Of a DNA stretch of 64,000 nt, positions 54,901 through 64,000 are shown in pieces. Location of the stretch: assembly GCA_047495785.1 (NCBI GenBank), contig JBLDXI010000002.1, forward strand, positions 372,001 through 436,000. Reading direction: 5' to 3'. Under the pieces are notes generated by a model. It made no database searches. It was not told the DNA's origin and saw only the letters and a program-made list of their open reading frames with translations. The stretch's first letter is position 1; each line of letters begins with the position of its first letter. The position numbers were made by a program, and so were the translations under genes. The DNA comes from Lepidodermella squamata (lineage: Eukaryota; Gastrotricha).

Positions 54901-57900
54901 AATTCAGGGACTTACCGAAGCAATGTCGTTGGCGAAGGATAATTTGAAAGTTTTATCGAGCTGAACACGCCGTTTCTGCAGCACATGCGCCAGACTGCCC
55001 TTCGAGCAGTCAGCTTGCACCGTGCAGATGCGGTACAAATCTTGCGTTATCGCATAGAAATTGTTCACATTCTGATGGCGTAAATTTCGCAACTCGCGAA
55101 TCTCCTGCAGTATCATCGGCGTCACGCTCATCGCCGGTTTGTTGAGCAGCGTAATTAGCACTATTTCGCCGCGCAACTTCGCCCGAACTGTCATGCCGGG
55201 CTCGTTTTGCGGCTGCGAAACTGCGATACCGCCTTTTGATACCTCGCGAGATAGCGGCGCGTGGTTGTTGTTATTGTTTTCGCTCATTTGGCTGGTTTTG
55301 CCGGTGGGTCGAGGAGTTGCGACGGAGATTGCGGCTGATGAATCGCGGCCGCTTGTTGCTAACGAATCGTCCTTCTGGCGTTGCTGATCGGCATCGTGTT
55401 GGAATTCGACCTAGAAAAGGACAAAAAAGGACAAAAATTAAGCCCAATAGCGCGCGAGGCTAATGTCAAAAAGCTACTTTCGAATATTCTGTCGGTTTTT
55501 AAACCAAAAAAAAACTGAGAAAATTTGCTATCGATTGAGTATGGAGTCCTCGTTCGAAAAAACCGAAATTTAATCGAAAAAAAACATTTACACGCGCACA
55601 CCTAATTATTGGTCGGTTGTGAGCGGCAATTTTTCGAGTGCGCTTAATTAGGTGTGCGCGTAAAAAATGTTAATTAATTTCTTTGAACGAGGACCCATAT
55701 TTGATTGAAAGACAATTTCCTAAATTTTAATTTGCTATGAAAACCGACAGAATATTTGAAAGTAGCCCTTTCAGCAGAAAATAACCTTACTCACTCTACT
55801 CAATTTAGCATGATTTTGTCAATGCACTGCGTGTCCCATTTTATAATTTTGCAAACTTTCGCGGCAATTCATTTTTTCCGATAAACGGGAGCATACATCC
55901 CACCATTTATCCGCGATTTAAACGAAGAAATAAAAGATTTTCCGTGGAAAACCCATAGAAACCTGATGGTAACTGGTTCGGTAATTATCGGTATTTTTAC
56001 CGGTTGGGCTAAACTTTTCCTGTTTCGAAGCTTCATAATTGCTCTTCTCATGGAAATTGCTACTAGCTGTTATTATGAGACACACTGCGTTTTTTATTTT
56101 ACAGATGAATAATTTTTACTTGTTTTCAAATTTTTCAAATTTCACGACCTTTGAAATTTATCGAAAAGCTTACCTCTGTGTATGGAACCACAAGCTGCTG
56201 AAATTCGTCATATTTAGTCTGCCTCCGCTTCCTGACAATTTTAAACCCGACATAAACCGAGAAAACCGTCAGCAAAATGAAAACTAGAGCTCCAGTTGCG
56301 GCCGGTGCGACAATTGGAACAAGGTCAACTGGCGGCGGTGGGCAAAAACTGCCGTCTAATTGGCAGAAATCTTCGACGGGCGCCACCCGGCCGCTGCCAG
56401 GCCATGAAGGCTCGGCTAGGTCTATGATGCGGTTGTTATAGCCTTCGAAGATTGGAACCAAAATCGCGTCTTCGGCGAAATCGTCCCCATCGACGTCTTG
56501 CCGGATGACGTTGAGCACTTGAATAGCAGCTGCATCACGGTCGCAAGAGTTCGAATAAACAGCGGGGTCTCGGACATCATTAACTAGTGGATAAATAAAT
56601 TTCGAAAAAAATGGAATTCAAAATTCATGATAATTTAAATTTAAATTTTCGATTATAAAAAATTGCTCCAATCAACCGCACCAATTTTTTCGAAATTCGC
56701 CTCATTTTCGTTTGATAGAAAAAACTTTAACGAAAACGTTTTGGAATTTAGTAAAATTATATCAATTTTCTAACATTTAAAAAACGGGTTCAGAAGACTT
56801 AGAGCAATTTGCCTTCAGAGGATCAACATCAAAACAGACGTTGAAAATTCGAAAATTCATTAGATTTCGGACATATTTTTGTTCATAAATTAGCTAGATC
56901 ATAACAAAAATGTAACTGCCGGTATCGAATGAAAAAATGAAAGTGAAAATTAATCCACCAAAATTTTTGATCTCAATAATCTGTTTAAATTCAATAGAAG
57001 GTTAAAAAAGTGAACATACATTGAAATTTCGTGTTGCAGAAAAATGAGCTGATCCGGGTATAGTTTTCGGGCGCATATAAAATCGATCGAATCGCAGCCG
57101 CGGCAAATCGAATTTCCGTATAAACCGAATAATCGAAACCAATCACGTGATCGCCACGGTAACGCATAGGCTAAAAGTTGGAAAAATCGGATGAAATCAT
57201 AATCTGAAGTAATAAATAAGAATTCAATGAATTTGAAAAATTTGGAAAATTAAAAAAAATATTGAAAATATGAAATTTAAAAATTTAAAATTATTAAAAT
57301 TTATTATCAAAATTATTTTAAAAAAATCTGAAAAATTTAGAAAATTACTTGATATGAATTGAAGGTCATAGGCTTTCGGCGAATTATCATCAAACCATCA
57401 GGAGCTCCCGCCACAATTTTATCGATAATATTGCTCAATAAATCCGTTAATTGAACTAGGAAAAACGCCTTCCCAGCCGGTAGACCACCCGACATGGTCA
57501 AATTGTACAACTGGCTCAAAAAACCAGGCAATTCCTCATCGCTAATTAGCATAATAATCGCCGTAGCTTCCTGGGTCACGATTTGCCGCACTTGATTGCC
57601 ACTACATAGCCGACCCTTGGCCAGGTAACCAGTGCAGAATAACGTGTGGGTTAGGATGATATTCGAGTCGCCGGACGAGGCTAACAAGTCTTGAACTTCG
57701 TCGAAAAAAACTTGAAAACTCGGCCAGTTCGGCGATAGGACGAAATGAAACCGCCGCCAGTTGTACCGGGTCGATAGTTCCCGCATCAGGGTGACTACAT
57801 AGTCAGGTTCCAGGCCTTCATAGATGACATTCGGCGGCTCATCGGTCCCGTTCTGAGAGCCGCCGAAGCAGCACGGCGATAGTATGGTCATTTCTTCGTT

Positions 57901-60124
57901 TTCCAACGAGAGTTCGTTCAGTTTGGTACAGGTCGCTGGCGAGCAGGTGGATAGGTCGATCATGGCGTAGATTGGCAGGCCGGGCGAGGAGACGGCGAGT
58001 AGGTTTCGCATGTCACGTGACGACTGTGAGATCATGAATAGAGGTTCGTAGTTGGCATCGCGAACCGAAGGCACGGTTTTGTTTGTGCTCATGTCGATTA
58101 TTTTCGTATCGATACTTGCGTTTATAGCTTGGTAGAATAGCTTCGACATCTGAGAAAGCGAAGCGAAATTTCAAAAATTTCAAATAATTTCGAAAAAATA
58201 TTGAAAATAGATGAAAAATAGCATCTCTTAGCGGAACCAAAGATTGCCACCAGAGTAAAATAAAATTATTTTTTTTAATACTAATTTAATTTCAAATTTA
58301 AATTTCGAAATATCATTGATTCCTGAATATAAGGCCTTAAAATGCTTAAAATAAATAAATTAGGATTCTACGAAAATTTATTCAATTTTTTTTTAAAGGC
58401 CCCCGAACCCCAGGCCAATCGATTATTAAAAAGTTCACTTCCACTTCCCACTTCCATTGATATTTTGGTTCGCATAAGGCAAATTCGTTTAGCTGAGGGT
58501 AAAAGTCCCTTCAATATACTAATTAATGAAATTAATGAAAGCTGGCCCGGTGGTTTTACGGGATTTTGCTGGTTTAAAAAAATTGCTATAGCGGGTTCAA
58601 AAAAATCCGAAAATTAGAAGTAAGGACGTAGAAAATTCCGATTCCTTCATCATCGATTTTTCTCGAGGATAAGTGTTTCTAGCGTAAACTGTGGACATTC
58701 ACTAGTTCGGAAATTAATGGGACATAAAAGCGAACTAGGGTTTGACTAAGCACAGCCGCTCGTTCTCTAGAAAATCGATTAATTGACCATCAGAAAATTA
58801 CCTGACCTGTAGGACGATATTCTTTATTCTTTATTAGCTGGAAAATCCGAAAAACGATGGTTGTCTAAATTACTGGCTCTATCATGAGCTTTTTTCGGCT
58901 TCGGTTATTATCATAGTCCTAATTCACGAACTTCATGGCTAAAGGAGTAACTCGATCCAGTTGGATTTCACAATTTCCCAAAGAAATATCGATAAAAAGC
59001 CACAGATGTCTGGTTTCTTCTTTGTGAAATTACCCGTAGCCTTAAGCTATTGCACTACTACCCCGCGGCATCGTACTCATCGAACAGAAATAACTAAATT
59101 TGTGTCGTGGAAAGTCGGAGCCTTTTCACACTTTTTGAAGCAAAACATTGTAACGTGTTTTCTGATGAATCAGTCCAGGGAGTATTTTTCCGCTAGATCA
59201 GACGCAAGCTTCAAACTCATGTCAAGCCATGAAAGACTAATACCCGGACTTCGAACCCAGCTAAAAGGTTCAACTGAACTTGTTTGTCAAGATCCAGGAA
59301 AAAAAATAGTCCAACTTTTTCCTAAATTAAGACTTCGAATTAAAAATTCGACGCTGAAAAAATTCTAGTAAAAAAACGAAGAATCTTCAACAATAAATTT
59401 GGAGGGAGCTGTAAAAAACGCAGAAAAATAAATTCTACCTCAAAGAAATTTCCACTTGGAAAGGGTTCCCGTAGCGGATAATTGAAAAAAATGTCTCAGC
59501 AAATTCTTTATTTGAAACCTGGCTGGAAACAGTGGATGAATTTTTAGGTGTTGAAGTGAGCGGAACCTTTCAGAAAGGTCAGAAAGCTCGAGCTTCAGTA
59601 TTATTGATGAAAAGAAACAAAAAATCAGCTTTTTCACAGCTAATTAAGACAAGGCCAGATCGGTTTTTTCCAACCAGGATGAGCCTTACCTCAGGTTCAA
59701 ATCTAGAATATTTTTCGTTTTCAATTATCCGCTACTGGAACCCTTTACAAGTAAGAATAGTCAAAAACGCGTATCTGAAATGTTTAATAATTCAAGTGAA
59801 GTATTGTCCGACTATTAATTTTTCAAAAATTTTTCTAAATTTCGAATGTATTGACCTGAAAAAAATAAGGACGAATATTTTGGGAGTAATTTTTGGCCGA
59901 ATTAAACGGGCAAAATTTCAGAATTTTAGAAAGCTCTATCAACTCACCGTGTTTCTAGTAAGCGATACGAGACTGTCCTGTTTCGGCAGTGGATCTGTCA
60001 CGATAACAATAACCGCCGATCGGTTGGGCACTTCAGCCCTAGGATGAACGCTGATTTCAGCCGATTGCAACGCAGGCAGCCAACAAACAACGGCCGCCGC
60101 TGCTAGCAGAACAAACCAGCGCAT
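51999..60124 (-). CDS. Receptor-type guanylyl cyclase
   Basis: Twelve exons on the - strand: 60124-59948, 58149-57349, 57170-57020, 56583-56174, 55410-54916, 54359-54158, 53798-53646, 53595-53502, 53443-53363, 53304-53058, 52623-52577, 52512-51999. These total 3372 bases, 1123 residues. Order: signal peptide ([20 protein letters not shown]), extracellular ANF-receptor-like domain, one membrane helix ([20 protein letters not shown]), kinase-homology domain, then the coiled region [20 protein letters not shown], and the cyclase domain with FSDIVGFT (metal Asp), [13 protein letters not shown] (guanine-selecting Glu and Cys) and [12 protein letters not shown]. It would convert GTP to cGMP at the membrane in response to an extracellular signal. 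The kinase part lacks HRD and DFG: it has [16 protein letters not shown] then CRIANIPM, so it is a pseudokinase as usual for the family. The first intron (1.8 kb) is the least certain join. Confidence 0.9.
55464..55772. mobile_element. Palindromic fold-back MITE, family 2, copy 2
   Basis: Ends TGTCAAAAAGCTACTTTCGA and TTTGAAAGTAGCCCTTTC, with inner CACGCGCACACCTAATTA and its inverted AATTAGGTGTGCGCGT. It shares ends, inner arms (CTATCGATTGAGTATG) and the GGTCGGTTGTG loop with 37727-38029. In the guanylyl cyclase intron between exons 4 and 5. Confidence 0.83.
55830..56015 (-). repeat. Dispersed repeat, CCGGGTAAAATACC family, copy 7
   Basis: GCGTGTCCCATTTTAT near the start and, in reverse orientation, CCTGATGGTAACTGGTTCGG, TAATTATCGGTATTTTTACC and GGTTGGGC. 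It sits about 60 bases from the palindromic MITE in the same guanylyl cyclase intron. Confidence 0.7.
59455..59755. mobile_element. Candidate MITE with long terminal inverted repeats
   Basis: AAAGGGTTCCCGTAGCGGAT plus AATTGAAAA at the left is mirrored by TTTTCAATTATCCGCTAC plus TGGAACCCTTT at the right. The match weakly continues inward (GAAACCTGGCTGG and its complement). About 300 bases, in intron 1 of the guanylyl cyclase. No clear duplication at its borders. Confidence 0.7.
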
Positions 60125-60611
60125 GGTAACACGCTTGTCTCTAGTCTGGTTCGTCTCGAAAACAAAATCAGTGGAATTAAATCAGCCTCCGCTCAAGCTC
60201 TAATTTAAAAAGAAACGCTTTTTCAGTTTAACGCACTAATAAAAGTAATAGTCAGTAAAACAGTGACGACTCTGCTACTACTACGAGATGTATAGAAACT
60301 TCTTCTAGCTCGGAGGCCTTCGCCAATCAATCTAATGCATGTGATGACTGCATGTTGCATCCGTTCAACGCCTTTTCCGTGTATCGATCGCACTTTTTTA
60401 CGCCCATTTTTTCGAGCGCACTCAACTCGACGCAACGCCATATATTCGTCTTTATTATTATCAACGCGCGGGAAAAAAAGTGAAATTTAAGACGCGTATT
60501 ATAACGAAGACATCGAATAACAAACGGCACACGCGTTAATTAATAGGTCTACTGAAACAGCCACTATTCAGTTGTCTGTCGCGGGGCTTCCGATACAAGG
60601 TGTATAGGGTG
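60125..60611. other. Upstream region of the guanylyl cyclase
   Basis: Should contain the promoter of the guanylyl cyclase and the 3' end of the next gene on the same strand. No clear TATA box or coding exon by eye. Confidence 0.45.
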
Positions 60612-62034
60612 TCACATAGCCTTTCCTACGAGTGTTGTGAGGAGATTTGTGAGACCGCCTAGGAATGACAGTAGGCCGTTTTCGACGGTTGGGACAACTG
60701 AAGGCCTGAAGACTAGCGGCAAATCAAATTGATTGCCAATAGTTGTTGTTTTTGTCGTGGTTGTTGTAGTAGTTGAAGTAGTAGTCGTTAGAGCTCTGGA
60801 AAATAATTTCGAAATTTCGAAAATCAAGTAATTGCTGAAAATACTGGATTGTTCCGGCTATTGAGGCTAGTAAGGAATTGGCTAGCTCTGTGTTGCTTGC
60901 TCCGCCTGAGAGGCAACAGCTTTGCTGGACAATTGAACAAGAGAGAGGATTTTTCAGGTATTGCTGGAGATTTTCGTTAGTTCCAATTCTGAGGCAGAGT
61001 AAAAAAAATTGGAATTTTAATAAATTTTACACAATTTTGAAAGCAAGTGAGAAGTTAATTTTTTCAAAATTTTCCGAAAATTAAAACTATTTCAAATAAA
61101 TTCCCATAAAATTATGTCTCGGTATTGTACTTTGTATATATTGTACGCAGAAAAATATATCAAGTTATATTTGCCCATTATTTTCATTTGTTTTTAACAT
61201 TATTTCACCCTCAAGGCATGAAAACAAAAAATAGGGTCCAAAGTCCAAAGTGTTTGAATAAAGGTGAAAAATTCATAAAAAATTATTAAATTTCACTGCA
61301 TTATCGCGTGATTGAAAAATGCTTTTAGTGGCTGATCGAAGTGTCCCATAATTAAAAAAATAATTCCTAATTTTTTACTCGCCTGAACGGTCATATATGA
61401 AATGGATAGTCTCTCCAGGAATGTGCGAATTTACCACGCTTTTATTGTAGGAAGGCTAATTTGTTAAATTTTTGCAGATGATTTCATTATTTTTAGCTAG
61501 ATTCTAAACATAGAGATTTCCGCATTCCTTGAGAAAAGTATGTCATAAAATTTGAACTCACACAACCGGCATTATATTGCCCAAGCTAATTGCCAACTGG
61601 TTTTGATTGGTCACCGTGACGTTGCACCTGCGTTTTTTGAGAAAAAGGAAAGCAATTTTTTCATTATTGCACTCAATTTTAACGAACAATTTAGCGCCCA
61701 TTGCACACAGCAGGATGTTGGACAGGTCGTGATTCGTGTTCCCACACGCCGAGTTCGAAATTCGGTTCTGCCTATATAAAATCAATAGATTCGCCATATT
61801 TTCGAATAAATCCTAAAAATATCGCTCACTGTGATCCGCAAATTAAATCGATCCATTTCGATTTATTGTGAACCAGGCTTTGAATTGTTATATTTGAATT
61901 GAATTTTTCAAAATATTTGTATTGCCTCACCCTGCATCAATTGATTGCTGGCACAAGTCGATCGCGGTTGCATTTTCAACCGCAGCTAACACTGGAGCTA
62001 AAATTATCGATAGCAACAATATTGTTCGCGACAT
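60612..62034 (-). CDS. Secreted Cys-rich protein with Thr-rich tail, unknown family
   Basis: Four exons on the - strand, 62034-61931, 61771-61562, 60988-60845 and 60795-60612, join in frame to 213 residues. The signal peptide is MSRTILLLSIILAPVLA. The mature protein has eight Cys, in contexts DLCQQS, NSACGN, LLCAMG, IECNNE, RRCNVT, LSCSIV and QSCCLSGG, then a stretch of mostly Thr (TTTTSTTTTTTT), expected to be O-glycosylated, and a mildly hydrophobic C-terminus (NGLLSFLGGLTNLLTTLVG) that could be a GPI signal or simply a helix. I do not recognise the family. It is upstream of the guanylyl cyclase on the same strand, with no evidence of a shared role. Each join uses a GT...AG border (donors GTGAGG, GTGAGT, GTATTT), which supports the model. 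Confidence 0.68.
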
Positions 62035-63797
62035 GTCTTATTTTTCGGCTAAAATGTTATGCGTTTGCTTCGAGTATCATTCGAGAGTGATTCGAGAGTG
62101 TTCTTTCTCGTAAACGAGGCTACTGTCACAAAAAAATAGGAAGCTTGCATCCTCCAGAGTCATTACACACATTAAGAGTGCGACAAAAAACGGCGGAAAT
62201 ACGGCGTTCTATTTACTTACCAGGCACTTCAAGCAATGTTTTTGCCAGCTTAAAAATGAAACTCATAACTAATGTTTCAAACGATAAATTCATATAGTTC
62301 CTATATTTATAACAATAATATTGCAATAAAAATCCTTAAAATATTACGTAATAATAGCAAAACGACAAAAGAGCAAATAAAAGAACTGAGCAGTTACATT
62401 ACAGCAAAGAAATTTGCGAAATAAAAATATAGCGGAAAAAATGTATCCATTTTCCTAGGATGGCGAAGAAAAATTCCTATCAACATATCTTTCGTTTTAC
62501 ACAAAATATCCGAAATCCCCCGAAGGAAACTTGGAAAATGCAATTAACGGTACTTTATCAGGTTGGAGTAGCGTTTGAGCCTTTGTTCTGGCTATTTCAG
62601 GCTTACTGATTAATTGATACCAACTGTTAACTGTTATATAACCTTTTTGCTCTTTTGTCGTTGCTTTTATGTGCGAAACCATTCTAGCTCACATGCACAT
62701 TAGCGTAGAACTTTTTCATTGGTATTTTCCAGTAATTCATAATATTTTCAATTATTGCACTCCCGGGACTGCTTTTAATTATCGTTATTTTACACGTATT
62801 TTCTTGCCGCTCTGCTCCGCCATTTACCATCAACGTTGTTCGCATTCGTCGATTTAATAAATCGCCCCCTGTCTTTTTCTGAGCAGCAAAAATTTTTCAT
62901 TATTATTTTTCATTTTGCCGCGGAAAATTGGGAAAAATAACTTTGTGAAGCATCTTACCTTATATTTTTAATATTTATTTTGCCTCTAAAGAATATAAAG
63001 CGATTTTTTAAGGGGGAAAAAATTTGATGTGTGGAATAAAATCAATAAATTCATGAAAAATTATAAACATTTTTTTATATCTTCTAGCAAAACGAAATTT
63101 GCATTTTGCGGAACCTTGGTCGAAATATCCCAAGAGTCATGTTTTGAATAATTCTACGAATTTGAGGCGAAGCATGAGTTCTGGATTGAACACTCTAATA
63201 GAGAATATTACTCTAAATTTAATGGTTATTTTTTTTTGAATTATTGGGGACAATTTCTAGACCCAAGAAATATCCGAAAAATAATTTCAGGACAATATAG
63301 AAAATTCCAAAATTCCTTCCTGGTTCATTTTTTATTGCATATTTTTCGATTTTATAGATTCCTATAATTTTTTCCTATTATTTACGATATAGCCGCATCG
63401 AAAGAATAGCAATACCTAGCGTTATTGCCTTTATGGCTAATAATAAAATTATTTACTAGGTTAAACAGATAACGTCTGCGCTATTCATTTTTCGCTGCGC
63501 ACTTTTTACGCGCCGAGGTGTGCAATAAATTTCCGCGGCTACTAGATAAAACCTCTACGCGTACTATATACTCCCAAGTAGTTATATTATTTACCGGTTT
63601 TATTCTCAGGAAGCTGCCGTATAGATAACACCAACTTCCTCTTCGCAAATGATACCTGCTTATATATTATATTGCCGAAAATCTCATTATAAAAATCTGT
63701 ATAAGAGCCTTACTAGAATAAATGTTCACTTTTTATCATCAAGTATTTCAACGGCTATATTGGTGCAAAATGAGAATTTTTCTGTGAGAACTAATCG
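62035..63797. other. Intergenic region before the right-edge gene
   Basis: Divergent upstream space of the Cys-rich gene (-) and the right-edge gene (+). AT-rich; short open frames have no recognised domain. No strong repeat or RNA gene was seen. Confidence 0.5.
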
Positions 63798-64000
63798 ATG
63801 AATCGAATTCGGAAATCGCGCGACCTATGGCCAGGTCTTTGGTGCTGCCGGAGCCTTATGTTAATTTTCCTAATTATCGGCCTGGCTATGGTTGGCCTCG
63901 GGCTTCTCCTCGTCCTACAACAACGGTCCTATTTCATCGACAGAATTTCGCCAAGATTCGCCCTATATCGCCAACAGAATGACTCGATAACTTACGATTT
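63798..64000 (+). CDS. N-terminus of a membrane protein, 3' truncated by the window
   Basis: An ATG at 63798 opens a frame to the right edge, 67 codons. After a short basic and Cys-containing N-terminus (MNRIRKSRDLWPGLWCC) comes one strong hydrophobic helix (MLIFLIIGLAMVGLGLLLVL), then SYFIDRISPRFALYRQNDSI. A short cytoplasmic N-terminus, one membrane helix and a following NDSITYD-like stretch is compatible with a CD36-type scavenger receptor or another type II protein. The visible part is too short to decide. No splice donor is seen before the edge. Confidence 0.4.
   Translation, partial: MNRIRKSRDLWPGLWCCRSLMLIFLIIGLAMVGLGLLLVLQQRSYFIDRISPRFALYRQQNDSITYD

Noticed and set aside
59532-60047. 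171-codon + strand frame near the guanylyl cyclase start
   Set aside because: Overlaps the first cyclase exon in antisense and a MITE; no domain visible.
1-64000. Typical nematode genome
   Set aside because: Intron style fits, but nematodes are reported to lack NaV channels and there are three here; left undecided.

Overview
This window is genomic DNA from an invertebrate animal. Genes are split by many short AT-rich introns with GT...AG borders, often with a TTTTCAG-like acceptor. The products are animal-specific: four-domain voltage-gated sodium channels, a class A GPCR, a Cys-loop receptor, a receptor guanylyl cyclase, and galaxin-like and PAN/apple-like secreted proteins. The phylum cannot be fixed from sequence alone. 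The intron style resembles nematodes, but nematodes are reported to lack NaV channels, so a small-genome ecdysozoan or another invertebrate is as likely.

Layout. (1) 3-1352 (+): 3' end of a Gln-rich, galaxin-like secreted protein with a long TTTCC microsatellite in an intron. (2) 1947-10279 (-), 11406-26200 (-) and 35498-45792 (+): three complete paralogous NaV2-like channel genes, called A, B and C here. A and B are in tandem and C is divergent from them. Joining exons at consensus splice sites gives uninterrupted frames of 2451, 1958 and 1939 residues. All three have the unusual selectivity ring Asp-Glu-Glu-Ser, lack the usual Trp in the domain II filter, and carry an LFMT inactivation motif. 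Channel A alone has a roughly 600-residue repetitive N-terminal tail. (3) Between B and C on the + strand: an IAH1-type SGNH esterase and a divergent class A GPCR. (4) 46.3-51.7 kb: a recently rearranged block with two identical PAN-like secreted-protein genes, a Cys-loop receptor with an odd number of hydrophobic segments, pieces of a second receptor copy, a stray copy of the last exon of channel C, and two reverse-transcriptase fossils. (5) 51999-60124 (-): a receptor guanylyl cyclase in 12 exons. (6) 60612-62034 (-): a Cys-rich secreted protein with a Thr-rich stretch. (7) 63798 onward (+): the first exon of a membrane protein that runs off the window.

The introns and intergenic spaces hold many small mobile elements: a tRNA-derived SINE nested in another repeat, a PIF/Harbinger transposase fossil, a pogo-like MITE with TA duplication, several palindromic fold-back families present twice, a 2.2-kb element with inverted ends, and a dispersed family with a CCGGGTAAAATACC-like core in at least seven places.

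Functionally the window is rich in neuronal and sensory signalling genes (channels, GPCR, ligand-gated receptor, guanylyl cyclase). There is no evidence that they form one pathway; the clear relationships are duplications within the channel, PAN and Cys-loop groups.
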